Assembly (NCBI GenBank): GCA_049890195.1 | Contig: JBMHBY010000003.1 | Location: 186,001 to 250,000 of the forward strand | Direction: 5' to 3' | Origin: JAYQKL01 sp049890195 | GTDB lineage: Bacteria > Pseudomonadota > Alphaproteobacteria > RS24 | DNA: 64,000 nt | Shown here: one piece after another, positions 45,700 to 54,429 of the stretch | Layout: every line of letters starts with the position of its first letter | Position numbering within the stretch: the first letter of the stretch is position 1 | Made by a program: the position numbers and the translations under genes | The notes under the pieces: model-generated | The model's input: the letters and a program-made list of their open reading frames with translations, nothing else | Told to the model about the DNA's origin: nothing | Databases searched by the model: none

Positions 45700-46378
45700 C
45701 CGTACCAAGACGCACATGAGTGGCGCCGAACGCCAGCGCATCCTCGAAATCAGCGCTCATCCCCATGCTCAACCCGGACAGGCCAAGGGCTTCAGCACGC
45801 TTCTGCAGCAGGGCGAAATGCGGTGCCGGCACATCATTGACCGGCGGCAAACACATCAACCCGGTCAGGGTGAGGCCATAGTCCCGGCGGCACCGGTCAA
45901 CAAACCCGTCAAGGGCCGCCAGACCGACACCCCCCTTTTGCGGCTCATCGCCCGTATTGACCTGAACAAACAGCTGCGGGTGGCGGCCCTGTTTCTGGAT
46001 TTCATCAGCCAGCTTGGCCGCAAGCTTTTCCCGGTCAAGGCTGTGAATGGCGTCAAACAGTGCGACCGCCTGGCTTGTTTTTTTGGATTGCAGGGCGCCG
46101 ATCAAGTGCAGTTCGGCATCCGGATAATCCGCTTTCAGGGTCGGCCATTTCAGTTCCGTCTCCTGCAACCTGTTTTCGCCGAACACCCTGTGTCCGGCCG
46201 CCAACACCGGACGCACAGCCTCCGCCGGAAAGGTTTTTGAAACAGCAATCAGCTTGACATCCGCCGGAGACCGCCCCATCTCCGTCAGGCGCTTTTCCAG
46301 GCCCGCATGAGCCTTGTGCAACCGCGTGACCGCTGAAAGCTCTTCCGGGCGCGCCGGGTTTGCCTGTTCTGTCGTCAT
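45671..46378 (-). CDS. YggS/PLPBP family pyridoxal-phosphate homeostasis protein
   Basis: 235 residues from the ATG at 46378 (a GTG at 46384 is also in frame). A single TIM-barrel domain like that of alanine racemase: VKLIAVSKTFPAEAVRPVL with the PLP-binding lysine in SKT, FGENRLQE, ELHLIGALQSKK, FVQVNTGDEPQKGG, GLMCLPP and SMGMSADFEDAL for phosphate binding. It binds PLP and keeps B6 and amino-acid pools balanced; no catalytic activity is established. It is divergent from the ThiE-like gene. Confidence 0.94.
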   Translation of the reverse strand: MTTEQANPARPEELSAVTRLHKAHAGLEKRLTEMGRSPADVKLIAVSKTFPAEAVRPVLAAGHRVFGENRLQETELKWPTLKADYPDAELHLIGALQSKKTSQAVALFDAIHSLDREKLAAKLADEIQKQGRHPQLFVQVNTGDEPQKGGVGLAALDGFVDRCRRDYGLTLTGLMCLPPVNDVPAPHFALLQKRAEALGLSGLSMGMSADFEDALAFGATHVRLGTAIFGPRPKV

Positions 46379-46491
46379 GTCCACATTCCCGCCGGCATCA
46401 CACTGGAATCTCTTGGTTTTTCAGTGCGGCCTTCTTATGATGACCATATAAGATTATTGCCAAAATCATCAAGCCGGAATTCACCAGCATC

Positions 46492-47070
46492 ATGCTCCGC
46501 CACCCCCCCCTGCCAACCCAGTTCTTTTTTTCAGACCGCCAGCGGGTTGCGGACTGGGCGGGTGTCTGCCTCGCCCTGCCGCGGGGGGCGGGCGTGGTGC
46601 TGCGCGATTATCACGCGTCCAACCGTGCGGCGATGGCCGCAGATATGGCGCAGCTGTGCCGGGATAAGGGCTTGGCCCTCCTGATTGCCGGCGACCCAGA
46701 GCTCGCTGTCCGCCACAAGGCCGGCCTTCACTGTCCGGAAATGTTGATGCCGCGCCTGCGCCGCAGTTTCGCCAAAATCAGGGCGGCGAACCCCGCCGCC
46801 TTGATCACCGGCGCCGCACACAGCCCAAGAGCCATACACGCTGCCGCCCATGCGGGTCTAGACGCCGTTTTTGTTTCCCCGGTCTTTGCAACCCTGAGCG
46901 GTTTGGACAAACGGCCCCTCGGCCCGGTCAAGACGGCACACTGGACCACGAATGCCCGGCTGCCCGTACTGGCCTTGGGCGGCATGTCCATGCAGGCGGT
47001 CAGACGGTTGCAACATGCCGGACATCATGGCTATGCCGCCATTGGCGACTGGCAGGCAAAACTGTCCTGA
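46492..47070 (+). CDS. Thiamine phosphate synthase/TenI-like protein
   Basis: 192 residues. A TIM-barrel of the ThiE/TenI superfamily: FFFSDRQRVADW near the start, GAGVVLRDYHASNR, LLIAGDPELAVRHKAGLHCPE, ITGAAHSPRAIHAAAHAGLD, AVFVSPVFATLSGLDKRPLG and LALGGMSMQAVRRL. The overall order matches, but the usual VQLR-x-K substrate lysine is replaced (VVLRDYH) and the T-x-T/S-K phosphate loop is altered. It could therefore be a divergent ThiE, a TenI-like paralogue, or inactive. No TPP riboswitch was seen upstream. Confidence 0.72.
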   Translation: MLRHPPLPTQFFFSDRQRVADWAGVCLALPRGAGVVLRDYHASNRAAMAADMAQLCRDKGLALLIAGDPELAVRHKAGLHCPEMLMPRLRRSFAKIRAANPAALITGAAHSPRAIHAAAHAGLDAVFVSPVFATLSGLDKRPLGPVKTAHWTTNARLPVLALGGMSMQAVRRLQHAGHHGYAAIGDWQAKLS

Positions 47071-47162
47071 ATATCGGTGTGGCTGCATTTTCAGGCTTTA
47101 AGTCAAGGCTGGATATGCTATTGTCTGGCTGAACCTAATAAATGTCATTTCTGGGTACCTAC

Positions 47163-47705
47163 ATGTTTTCAAAGTCTTTGCACTCCATTTGGTCCGTCAA
47201 AAAATTGAGCTACGCCCTCGTTTGCGCTCTGCCGCTGGTTTTGGCCGGCTGCGGCGGCGGCGACAAAGACACCAGCTATCCGGGAGAAACCACAGCTGAG
47301 GAGGAGGGCGGCGGCCTGTTCTCCGGCGGCTTCAGCCTTTTCGGTGGCGACAATGCGCAGGCGCCGGCCACCGGCAGCATCGGTGTCAATGGTTATTTGT
47401 GGCGCGCCACACTTGATGCCATCTCTTTCCTGCCCTTGCAGTCCGCCGACCCGTTTGGCGGTGTGATCATTTCAGACTGGTATGCCGACCCGGCCACGCC
47501 CGATGAGCGGGTGAAGGTCACAGTCTATATCCTTGACAAGCGGCTGCGTGCCGACGGCCTGCGCGTCAGCGTTTTCCGCCAAACCCGCAGCGGCAGCGCT
47601 TGGGCTGACGCCCCGGCCTCAGAAGACACGGCCCGCAAGCTTGAAAACGCCATCTTGACCCGTGCCCGCGAAATGCGCATAGCTGCCGTTGACGCCGGCC
47701 AATAG
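47163..47705 (+). CDS. DUF3576 lipoprotein
   Basis: 180 residues if started at the ATG at 47163; an ATG at 47142 is also in frame and neither has a strong ribosome-binding site. The shorter form gives a more normal lipoprotein signal (VKKLSYALVCALPLVLAGCGGG), with the lipid-carrying cysteine in LAGC. A Gly/Glu-rich linker follows, then the DUF3576 domain: GVNGYLWRATLDAISFLPL, DPFGGVIISDWYADP and ERVKVTVYILDKRLRADGLRV. The family is conserved in alphaproteobacteria, usually just before leuS as here, and is probably an outer-membrane lipoprotein of unknown role. Confidence 0.87.
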   Translation: MFSKSLHSIWSVKKLSYALVCALPLVLAGCGGGDKDTSYPGETTAEEEGGGLFSGGFSLFGGDNAQAPATGSIGVNGYLWRATLDAISFLPLQSADPFGGVIISDWYADPATPDERVKVTVYILDKRLRADGLRVSVFRQTRSGSAWADAPASEDTARKLENAILTRAREMRIAAVDAGQ

Positions 47706-47735
47706 GCCAGAGCCCGATGCAACAGGCTGACCATC

Positions 47736-50324
47736 ATGTCCCGCTATAATCCGCAGGAAACCGAACCGCATTGGCAATCCGTCTGGGCTGAGGAGGGCTG
47801 CTTCACAGCCGGCGCATCCGATGACCCGCGCCCAAAATACTATGTCCTGGAAATGTTCCCCTATCCTTCCGGACGGATACATATGGGCCATGTCCGCAAT
47901 TACGCCATGGGGGACGTCATTGCGCGCTTCAAAAAGGCACAGGGCTACAATGTCCTCCATCCGATGGGGTGGGACGCCTTTGGCATGCCGGCGGAGAACG
48001 CCGCAATGGAGAAAAACGTCCATCCGAGGGAATGGACCTACCAGAACATTGACACCATGCGCACCCAGCTCAAAAGCATGGGGCTGGCGATTGACTGGAG
48101 CCGCGAGCTTGCGACCTGCGATCCATCCTACTACCGCCACGAACAGGCGATGTTTCTGGATTTTCTTGAAGCCGGATTGGTTGACCGCCGGGAAAGCGTC
48201 GTCAATTGGGACCCCGTCGACCAGACTGTTTTGGCGAACGAGCAGGTCGTGGACGGCTGTGGCTGGCGGTCCGGCGCACCGGTTGAACAGAAAAGCCTGA
48301 CCCAATGGTTCCTGAAAATCTCGGATTATGCCGAGGAGCTGCTCGCCGACCTTGACGGACTGGAAAGGTGGCCGGAAAAGGTCAGGACGATGCAGAAAAA
48401 CTGGATCGGCCGGTCAGAGGGGCTGCAAATCTCATTCAACTTGACTGGCGCGCCGGAAGGGATGGACACCCTTGAGGTTTACACCACCCGACCGGATACG
48501 CTGTTCGGTGCCAGCTTCCTGGCGCTGTCGCCCGACCACCCTTTGACCAAAAAGCTGGCTGAAAATGATCCGGCGCTGCAGGCTTTCCGTGAGGAATGCG
48601 CGCGCGGCGGCACCAGCGTGGCCGACATTGAGGCGGGCGAGAAAAAAGGCTTTCTGACCGGCTTGCGCGCAGCGCATCCGCTTCGCGACTCTGGTTTACC
48701 GGTTTATGTCGCCAATTTTGTCTTGATGGATTACGGCACAGGCGCGGTTTTCGCCTGCCCCGCCCATGACCAGCGCGACCTCGACTTCGCCCGCAAATAT
48801 GACTGTGATGTCACCCCTGTGGTGCTGCCGGCGAAATTGCCCGAAGGGGTGACGGCCGCGGGTTTTTCCATCGACACGCAGGCCTATACCGGACCGGGCA
48901 CCATGATCAATTCCGGGTTTTTGGACGGCATGACACCGGAGCAGGCGTTTGAAGCCGTTGCCGAACGCCTGGGCACAGCCGGTCAGGCCGTGCGCAAAGT
49001 CAATTACCGTCTGCGCGACTGGGGCATTTCTCGACAACGTTACTGGGGGTGTCCAATCCCTGTCGTGCATTGCCCCGATTGCGGGGTCGTCGGGGTCAAC
49101 AAGGAGGACCTGCCGGTCGAGCTGCCGGCTGATGTCTCTTTCGACACGCCCGGCAATCCGTTGGAGCGTAATGCGGCCTGGAAAACCACAACCTGCCCGT
49201 CCTGCGGCGGCCCTGCAGAGCGCGAAACCGACACCTTCGACACCTTCATTGACAGCTCCTGGTATTATGCCCGTTTTACCGGTCAGCCGGACACCCACCC
49301 AACCGACCCGGCGGCAGCCTCCCACTGGCTGCCGGTTGACCAGTATATCGGCGGCATTGAACACGCCATCTTGCACCTTCTTTATTCGCGGTTCTATGCC
49401 CGGGCCATGAAAATCACCGGCCATCTGGACACCAAAGAGCCGTTTGCCGGATTGTTTACGCAGGGCATGGTCAATCACGAAACCTACCAGACGCCGGCCG
49501 GCGATTGGGTGGCGCCGGATGAGGTCATGGCCAATGAGGGCGGCTATTGCCTCAAATCCGATGCGCGTGTGCCGATCACCGTCGGCGCCGTTGAGAAAAT
49601 GTCCAAATCCAAAAAGAACGTCATCGACCCGACCGACATCATCGCCAAATACGGCGCCGACACGGCCCGCTGGTTCATGCTTTCCGACAGCCCGCCGGAC
49701 CGCGACGTGCAGTGGACAGAGGCTGGTGTTGAAGCGGCGCATAAATTCATCCAGCGCCTGTGGCGACTGATTGGTGAAAACACCGCCGCGGCCCATGGCT
49801 TTGTTCCCGGGGACCAGCTGGAAGCGCCGGCGGACGGGCCAAGCCTCGCACTTTACAAATTTTCGCATCAAAGCGTGGAACTGGTCTCGGCCGACCTGAA
49901 CCGGCTTGCCTTCAACAGGGTCGTGGCACGGCTTTATGAGTTCAGCAACACCCTCACTGAAGCGTTGAAACATGACATCCGCCCCGATGTTCTGCATCAG
50001 GCCCTGACCTATTTGTGCCAGATGGCGGCACCGCTTGTGCCGCATTTGATGGAGAGTGGCTGGCGGGCGCTTGGTCATGAAGGCTTGGCGGCGAATGCCG
50101 CTTGGCCCCTTGCGGATGAGAGCGTCTTGGTGGAAGATGAGATAACCCTGCCGGTCCAGGTCGGCGGAAAAAAACGCAGCGAGATTACCGTTGCCGCCGA
50201 TGCCGATGAAGAAACCGTCCGACAGGCCGCCCTGTCAGACCCGAAAGTGGAGAGCGCCCTTGCCGGAAAAGAAGTCAAAGCCGTTCGCGTCATACCCGGA
50301 CGCATTGTCAGCATCCAGATTTAA
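47736..50324 (+). CDS. leuS: Leucine--tRNA ligase
   Basis: 862 residues, the usual length. Class I signatures: FPYPSGRIHMGHVRNYAMGD (HIGH-type, near residue 40) and the KMSKSKKN loop near residue 620. The CP1 editing domain lies between (about 225-420, with VYTTRPDTLFGASFLALSPDH and the DYGTGAVFACPAHDQRD editing pocket). The zinc-like domain has paired CPDC and CPSCGG motifs. It charges tRNA-Leu. The gene is followed directly by lptE and holA, the order common to many proteobacteria. Confidence 0.97.
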   Translation: MSRYNPQETEPHWQSVWAEEGCFTAGASDDPRPKYYVLEMFPYPSGRIHMGHVRNYAMGDVIARFKKAQGYNVLHPMGWDAFGMPAENAAMEKNVHPREWTYQNIDTMRTQLKSMGLAIDWSRELATCDPSYYRHEQAMFLDFLEAGLVDRRESVVNWDPVDQTVLANEQVVDGCGWRSGAPVEQKSLTQWFLKISDYAEELLADLDGLERWPEKVRTMQKNWIGRSEGLQISFNLTGAPEGMDTLEVYTTRPDTLFGASFLALSPDHPLTKKLAENDPALQAFREECARGGTSVADIEAGEKKGFLTGLRAAHPLRDSGLPVYVANFVLMDYGTGAVFACPAHDQRDLDFARKYDCDVTPVVLPAKLPEGVTAAGFSIDTQAYTGPGTMINSGFLDGMTPEQAFEAVAERLGTAGQAVRKVNYRLRDWGISRQRYWGCPIPVVHCPDCGVVGVNKEDLPVELPADVSFDTPGNPLERNAAWKTTTCPSCGGPAERETDTFDTFIDSSWYYARFTGQPDTHPTDPAAASHWLPVDQYIGGIEHAILHLLYSRFYARAMKITGHLDTKEPFAGLFTQGMVNHETYQTPAGDWVAPDEVMANEGGYCLKSDARVPITVGAVEKMSKSKKNVIDPTDIIAKYGADTARWFMLSDSPPDRDVQWTEAGVEAAHKFIQRLWRLIGENTAAAHGFVPGDQLEAPADGPSLALYKFSHQSVELVSADLNRLAFNRVVARLYEFSNTLTEALKHDIRPDVLHQALTYLCQMAAPLVPHLMESGWRALGHEGLAANAAWPLADESVLVEDEITLPVQVGGKKRSEITVAADADEETVRQAALSDPKVESALAGKEVKAVRVIPGRIVSIQI

Positions 50325-50838
50325 GCGCCTGTTTGCGCCTCTTGTCCTGATGCTGCCATTGACGCTTTCCGGCTGTGGTTTTGAGCCGCTCTACGCCACC
50401 AGGTCAGGTGAACACAATGCCGCCTTCGCGCTTGACGGCATCACCATTGCGGCCCCGGAAAACCGTGAAACCCAACTGGTCACAAATGCACTTTATCTGG
50501 GCCTGGACTCACAGGGCCCGGTGCGCTACACCTTGCGCCTCGAGTCAAGCTCATCGGCCTCTGATCTGGCGATTGAGAGCGACAGCCGTGTGACCCGGGC
50601 CAATTACCGGCAAACCGTCACATTTGAACTGTCTGACATCGAGACGGGCCAGACCGTCGTGCAGGGCAGGAGCACGCGGGCCGCCTCCTACAACAAAGTC
50701 GCCTCGGAATTTGCCAATGATCAGGCCGAGCTGAACGCCCGCGAACGGACCTCAAAGGCCATAGCAGAAGACATCAAGATGCAGATCATGTTGCAATTGA
50801 AACAAGGCGATCTGAACCCGCCTGAAACCGGAAAATGA
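50305..50838 (+). CDS. lptE: LPS-assembly lipoprotein LptE
   Basis: The frame is open from 50191, but the upstream part lies inside leuS and has no signal-peptide character. A TTG at 50305 gives 177 residues starting MSASRFKRLFAPLVL with lipobox TLSGC and is the best start, though weak. The mature protein follows the LptE pattern (CGFEPLYA, IAAPENRETQLVTNALYLGL, RYTLRLESSSSASDLAI, TVTFELSDIETGQTVVQG). It forms the plug of the LptD barrel that places LPS in the outer membrane. It overlaps leuS by 20 bases and holA by 4. Confidence 0.82.
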   Translation: MSASRFKRLFAPLVLMLPLTLSGCGFEPLYATRSGEHNAAFALDGITIAAPENRETQLVTNALYLGLDSQGPVRYTLRLESSSSASDLAIESDSRVTRANYRQTVTFELSDIETGQTVVQGRSTRAASYNKVASEFANDQAELNARERTSKAIAEDIKMQIMLQLKQGDLNPPETGK

Positions 50839-51878
50839 TCCGCAAAGCAGGACAGGTCGAGGCTTTCATCAAAAACCCTGACCCGGATGTCAAGGTCGTC
50901 CTGATTTATGGCAGCGACCGGGGCGCCGTGCGTGAACATGCCCGCGCCCTGTCCCGCCATATCCGCAACGGCCATGACGACCCGATGCTCGTCGTCTCGC
51001 TGGATGAGGACGCCATCGCAAAAGACCCCGCCCGGCTCATGGACGAGGCGTCCGCCATCCCGATGTTTGGCGGCAACAAGGTCATTGAGACGGAGCTTTC
51101 CGGGGACCGGCATCTGGCGGTGGTTGAAAATTATTTGTCCAACCCGGCATCCGACGCCCTGGTGATTATTGAGTCCGGCAGCCTGAAGCCGTCTTCAAAA
51201 CTGCGCAAGCTGATTGAAGCCTCCGACATCGCCGTTACATTGCCCTGTTATGAGGATACTGACAGGGACATCCAGCGGGTTGCCAGAGACTATGTTGAGA
51301 AGGAGGGCTTTAAAATCGAGTCACAGGCCCTCGCACATCTGGCGCTGCATCTTGGGTCGGATCGTGGTGTCACCATGCGTGAACTGGAACGGCTGGTGCT
51401 TTATATGGGCCCGCGCGGCACAGGTGAGAGCAGCGCCGGCATCATCCGGCTTGAAGATGTTGAGGCCGTCATTGGCGACAATGTTGCCTTGTCGCTCAAC
51501 AAGCTCGTAGATGCGGTTGCGCTCGGCCAGCTGAACGAGGCGGACCACGAAATGATAAGGCTTGAAATGGGGGGGTATGACATCCAGCGCATGTTGATCG
51601 GCTTACGCCTGCATTTTCAAAGCCTGCACCAGACGCTCTCGGTGATGCAGTCCGGCGGCGACATGAAGTCCGCCCTGCGCTCCGGATTCAAACCGCCGCT
51701 GCATTTCAAACGCGAGCCGATGGTGCGCCAACAGTTGCAGCGCTGGTCTTTACGGAAAGTGGAGGCCGCGCTGAGCATTCTGCATGACACGGAGCGCCAA
51801 TGCCGGACAACCGGCGCACCGGTCAGCGCAATCGGCGCCAACACCCTGCTGCGGCTGGCCCGCGCCGCCGGCCGATAA
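50835..51878 (+). CDS. holA: DNA polymerase III subunit delta
   Basis: 347 residues; the ATG overlaps the lptE stop (ATGA). Recognisable HolA features: VVLIYGSDRGAVREHARAL near the start in place of a P-loop, PMFGGNKVIETEL, DALVIIESGSLKPSSKLRKLIE, LALHLGSDRGVTMRELERLVLYMG and C-terminal helical collar residues FKPPLHFKREPMVRQQLQRW. It opens the sliding clamp as part of the clamp loader. It converges with parB, with only 2 bases between the stop codons. Confidence 0.93.
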   Translation: MIRKAGQVEAFIKNPDPDVKVVLIYGSDRGAVREHARALSRHIRNGHDDPMLVVSLDEDAIAKDPARLMDEASAIPMFGGNKVIETELSGDRHLAVVENYLSNPASDALVIIESGSLKPSSKLRKLIEASDIAVTLPCYEDTDRDIQRVARDYVEKEGFKIESQALAHLALHLGSDRGVTMRELERLVLYMGPRGTGESSAGIIRLEDVEAVIGDNVALSLNKLVDAVALGQLNEADHEMIRLEMGGYDIQRMLIGLRLHFQSLHQTLSVMQSGGDMKSALRSGFKPPLHFKREPMVRQQLQRWSLRKVEAALSILHDTERQCRTTGAPVSAIGANTLLRLARAAGR

Positions 51879-51880
51879 GC

Positions 51881-52831
51881 CTAAACGCCACGCTTCATCA
51901 GGCGGCTGACAACATCATCCAGCTGCTCCAGGGTTTTGTAGGCCAAGGTCAAAGAGCCGCCGGCCTCACCTTTGTGACGAATGTCCACATCCAGCCCGAC
52001 GACCTCACGGATGCTGCGCTCCAGCGCCAGGGTGTCGACATCCTTTTCCGCCTTGGGCGCCGCCCCGGCCTTTTTCTCCTTGGCCGGCTTGTGTGCGGCG
52101 ACAATTTTCTCGACTGCGCGCACACTCAACCCCTGCTTGACAATCTTCTTGGCCAGGCTGTCAGCCTCTGGATAATTCAGCAGAGCGCGGGCATGGCCGG
52201 CAGACAACGAGCCCTCAATCAGCAACTCCCTCACCTTGTCCGTGACCCCGGACAAGCGGATCATGTTGGCAATGTGACTGCGGCTTTTGCCCAGCGTCTT
52301 GGCCAGCTGGTCCTGGGTATAAGAGAACTCATCCATCAAGCGTTGATAAGCCAAAGACTCCTCAATCGGGTTCAGGTCGGCGCGCTGGACATTCTCAATA
52401 ATGGCAACCTCCAGCGCCTCAGTGTCGCTCAGTGTCTGGACAATGACCGGAACCTCGTGCAGTTGGGCGCGTTGCGCCGCCCGCCAGCGCCGCTCACCGG
52501 CGACAATTTCAAAACGGTCATCTTGCGCCGCCAAAGGGCGCACCAGGAGGGGCTGCAAAACACCCTTTTCTTTCAATGACTTAGTTAGGCTTTCCAAATC
52601 CTCTTCTGCAAACGTCTGACGCGGTTGGAAGGCGCCGGGCTGCAACATGTCCAGCCCCATCATTTGGTATCCGGCGCCGGTCGCGGCGGCGGACTGACCG
52701 TCGACTGAATCGGCTAGGGGCGCGGGGGCGGATGAGGATGGCCCCGGCCCCACATCAGCCGCAGGGTCAACCGCGGCGTCCCCAATCAGCGCTGACAGAC
52801 CGCGCCCCAAACCTCGTTTTTTTTCCGTCAT
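51881..52831 (-). CDS. parB: Chromosome partition protein ParB
   Basis: 316 residues; AAGGAGAT five bases before the ATG. N-terminal segment KKRGLGRGLSALIGD interacts with ParA. After an Ala/Pro linker come the CTP-binding nuclease-like domain with PRQTFAEEDLESLTKSLKEKG and GERRWRAAQ (boxes I-II), VPVIVQTLSD, ENVQRADLNPIEESLAY and the helix-turn-helix LAKTLGKSRSHIANMIRL. A dimerisation region closes the protein. It binds parS and spreads as a CTP clamp. Two parS-like sites lie 1.5 and 3.5 kb away. Confidence 0.97.
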   Translation of the reverse strand: MTEKKRGLGRGLSALIGDAAVDPAADVGPGPSSSAPAPLADSVDGQSAAATGAGYQMMGLDMLQPGAFQPRQTFAEEDLESLTKSLKEKGVLQPLLVRPLAAQDDRFEIVAGERRWRAAQRAQLHEVPVIVQTLSDTEALEVAIIENVQRADLNPIEESLAYQRLMDEFSYTQDQLAKTLGKSRSHIANMIRLSGVTDKVRELLIEGSLSAGHARALLNYPEADSLAKKIVKQGLSVRAVEKIVAAHKPAKEKKAGAAPKAEKDVDTLALERSIREVVGLDVDIRHKGEAGGSLTLAYKTLEQLDDVVSRLMKRGV

Positions 52832-52841
52832 TATGATCTCC

Positions 52842-53681
52842 TTAGCCAGCAGGCCGCGCCTGTATCCGCAGCTGCTCCTTTTTAATGAGTTCTGACGCCA
52901 GCTTCATGTAAGCCTGCGACCCGGCGCATTTATGATCATACAAAAGTGCCGGCATGCCGAAGGACGGCGCCTCAGATACGCGCACATTCCGCGGTATCAG
53001 GGTTTTGTAAACCTTATCCCCGAAATGAGTCCGAACATCTTCCTCCACCTGCCGCGACAAATTATTCCGCGGATCATGCATGGTCAGGACAATGCCCTGT
53101 ATTTCCAGCGCAGGATTTAAAGAACCACGCACCTGTTCAATTGTCGACAAAAGCTGGGAAAGCCCCTCAAGGGCAAAAAACTCACATTGCAGCGGAACAA
53201 GAATGGACTGCGCCGCCGACATGGCATTCAAGGTCAAAAGGTTCAGCGAAGGCGGACAATCTATCAGGATAAAGTCATAAGCACCCTGATCCATGACGGC
53301 GAGCTCATCGCGAATGCGCATCAGGCGCCGTGGATTATCCGACAACTCCATTTCGGCGCCCAGCAGGTCCATGGTCGCCGGCACCAGGCTCAGCCCCGGC
53401 ACGGCGGTCTTGGTCATGGCCCCCTGCAGGGTGCTTTCGCCCAACAGCACGTCAAATGAGGACACCCCCCGCGAGTCGACATCGACCCCGAGACCTGTGC
53501 TGGCATTGCCTTGAGGGTCGAGATCAAGCACCAAAACCCGTTGTCCGACCGCCGCCAGCGCGGTGCCAAGATTGATGGCGGTCGTGGTTTTGCCGACCCC
53601 GCCCTTTTGGTTGACCAGCGCCATGACACGGGGGCCGCTGCGCGCAATCGGCTCCCCGCCAACCTCAGCCTGTTGCGTCAT
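52842..53681 (-). CDS. parA: Chromosome partition ATPase ParA (Soj)
   Basis: 279 residues. Deviant Walker A KGGVGKTTTAINLGTALA (about residues 25-42), switch motif VLVLDLDPQGNASTGLG, Walker B FILIDCPPSLNLLTLNAM, and QCEFFALEGLSQLL. It forms the ATP-dependent gradient that moves ParB-parS complexes to the cell poles. It sits 10 bases upstream of parB and in the same operon; GAAGG precedes the ATG. Confidence 0.97.
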   Translation of the reverse strand: MTQQAEVGGEPIARSGPRVMALVNQKGGVGKTTTAINLGTALAAVGQRVLVLDLDPQGNASTGLGVDVDSRGVSSFDVLLGESTLQGAMTKTAVPGLSLVPATMDLLGAEMELSDNPRRLMRIRDELAVMDQGAYDFILIDCPPSLNLLTLNAMSAAQSILVPLQCEFFALEGLSQLLSTIEQVRGSLNPALEIQGIVLTMHDPRNNLSRQVEEDVRTHFGDKVYKTLIPRNVRVSEAPSFGMPALLYDHKCAGSQAYMKLASELIKKEQLRIQARPAG

Positions 53682-53740
53682 TTTCGTTTGCCTTCTTCAA
53701 AACCATACACACCCCAAAACCCTCATCATGCTTGGCTTCA

Positions 53741-54409
53741 TCATATTTTCTGCGGATAATCACAAATCAGAATTCTGCCGGATGTATCGGTGCGGCTTGT
53801 GATAATATCACAGTCCACTTTCCACAATTGGCGTGCCTGCGTCAATTCCTCTTCCCACCCTTTGCCCTTCAAAAACAGGCCTTTTGTGTGGATTTCGTAA
53901 AAAGGCGCAGCCAATTCGAGCAATTTAGGCAACGGCGCCAAAGCACGGGCGCTGATCACATCAAACGGCGGCCAATCATCCCGGAGTTTGGCAAAATCTT
54001 CGATGCGGCCCTCATGAACGGTTGCAGGACAACCCGTCTCCCGAATGACCGTGCGCATGAAAGCGCATTTTCTTTGATCCGACTCTATCAAATGAACGCA
54101 CCGCCCCTCCTGGCCATGCCACAATATGGCAATGACCAGGCCCGGAAAACCTCCACCGGCCCCGATATCCAGCCAGTTTTGTACCGCACTCGGCGCAAGC
54201 GCAAGCAGTTGCGCCGAGTCCGCGGCATGGCGCTGCCAAAATTGTTCAATCGTCGACGGACCGACCAGATTGATGGATTTTTGCCATTTCACCAGCAGCG
54301 CTTCATAGGTTTCGAGCGCCAAACGTGTTTCACGGGAAACATTAAAGGTCTCTGTAAACCATTTGGCGCCTGCAGACAGGTCTTTGGCCGGTGTTTTGAT
54401 CCCCCCCAT
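53741..54409 (-). CDS. rsmG: 16S rRNA m7G527 methyltransferase RsmG (GidB)
   Basis: 222 residues. SAM-binding motif LDIGAGGGFPGLVIAI (about residues 75-90), preceded by the family pattern LLVKWQKSINLVGPSTIEQFWQRH and followed by HLIESDQRKCAFMR and VISARALAPLPKLL. It methylates G527 of 16S rRNA. The NVSRET codons (about residues 23-28) contain a parS-like palindrome, a known overlap in this gene. It lies 20 bases after mnmG. Confidence 0.95.
   Translation of the reverse strand: MGGIKTPAKDLSAGAKWFTETFNVSRETRLALETYEALLVKWQKSINLVGPSTIEQFWQRHAADSAQLLALAPSAVQNWLDIGAGGGFPGLVIAILWHGQEGRCVHLIESDQRKCAFMRTVIRETGCPATVHEGRIEDFAKLRDDWPPFDVISARALAPLPKLLELAAPFYEIHTKGLFLKGKGWEEELTQARQLWKVDCDIITSRTDTSGRILICDYPQKI
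54326..54341. promoter_or_regulatory. parS-like ParB binding site inside rsmG
   Basis: TGTTTCACGGGAAACA differs by one base from the parS consensus TGTTTCACGTGAAACA. It encodes NVSRET of RsmG on the minus strand, a position where parS is found in other bacteria. Confidence 0.75.
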
Positions 54410-54429
54410 GAGCGCCCCACATCTCCGGC

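Noticed and set aside
46385..46491. TPP riboswitch before the ThiE-like gene
   Set aside because: The gap is about 110 bases and the conserved CUGAGA and ACCUGA elements of a THI box were not seen.
48696..50078. 460-codon minus-strand frame opposite leuS
   Set aside because: The plus strand encodes a complete leucyl-tRNA synthetase here; the antisense translation shows no motif.
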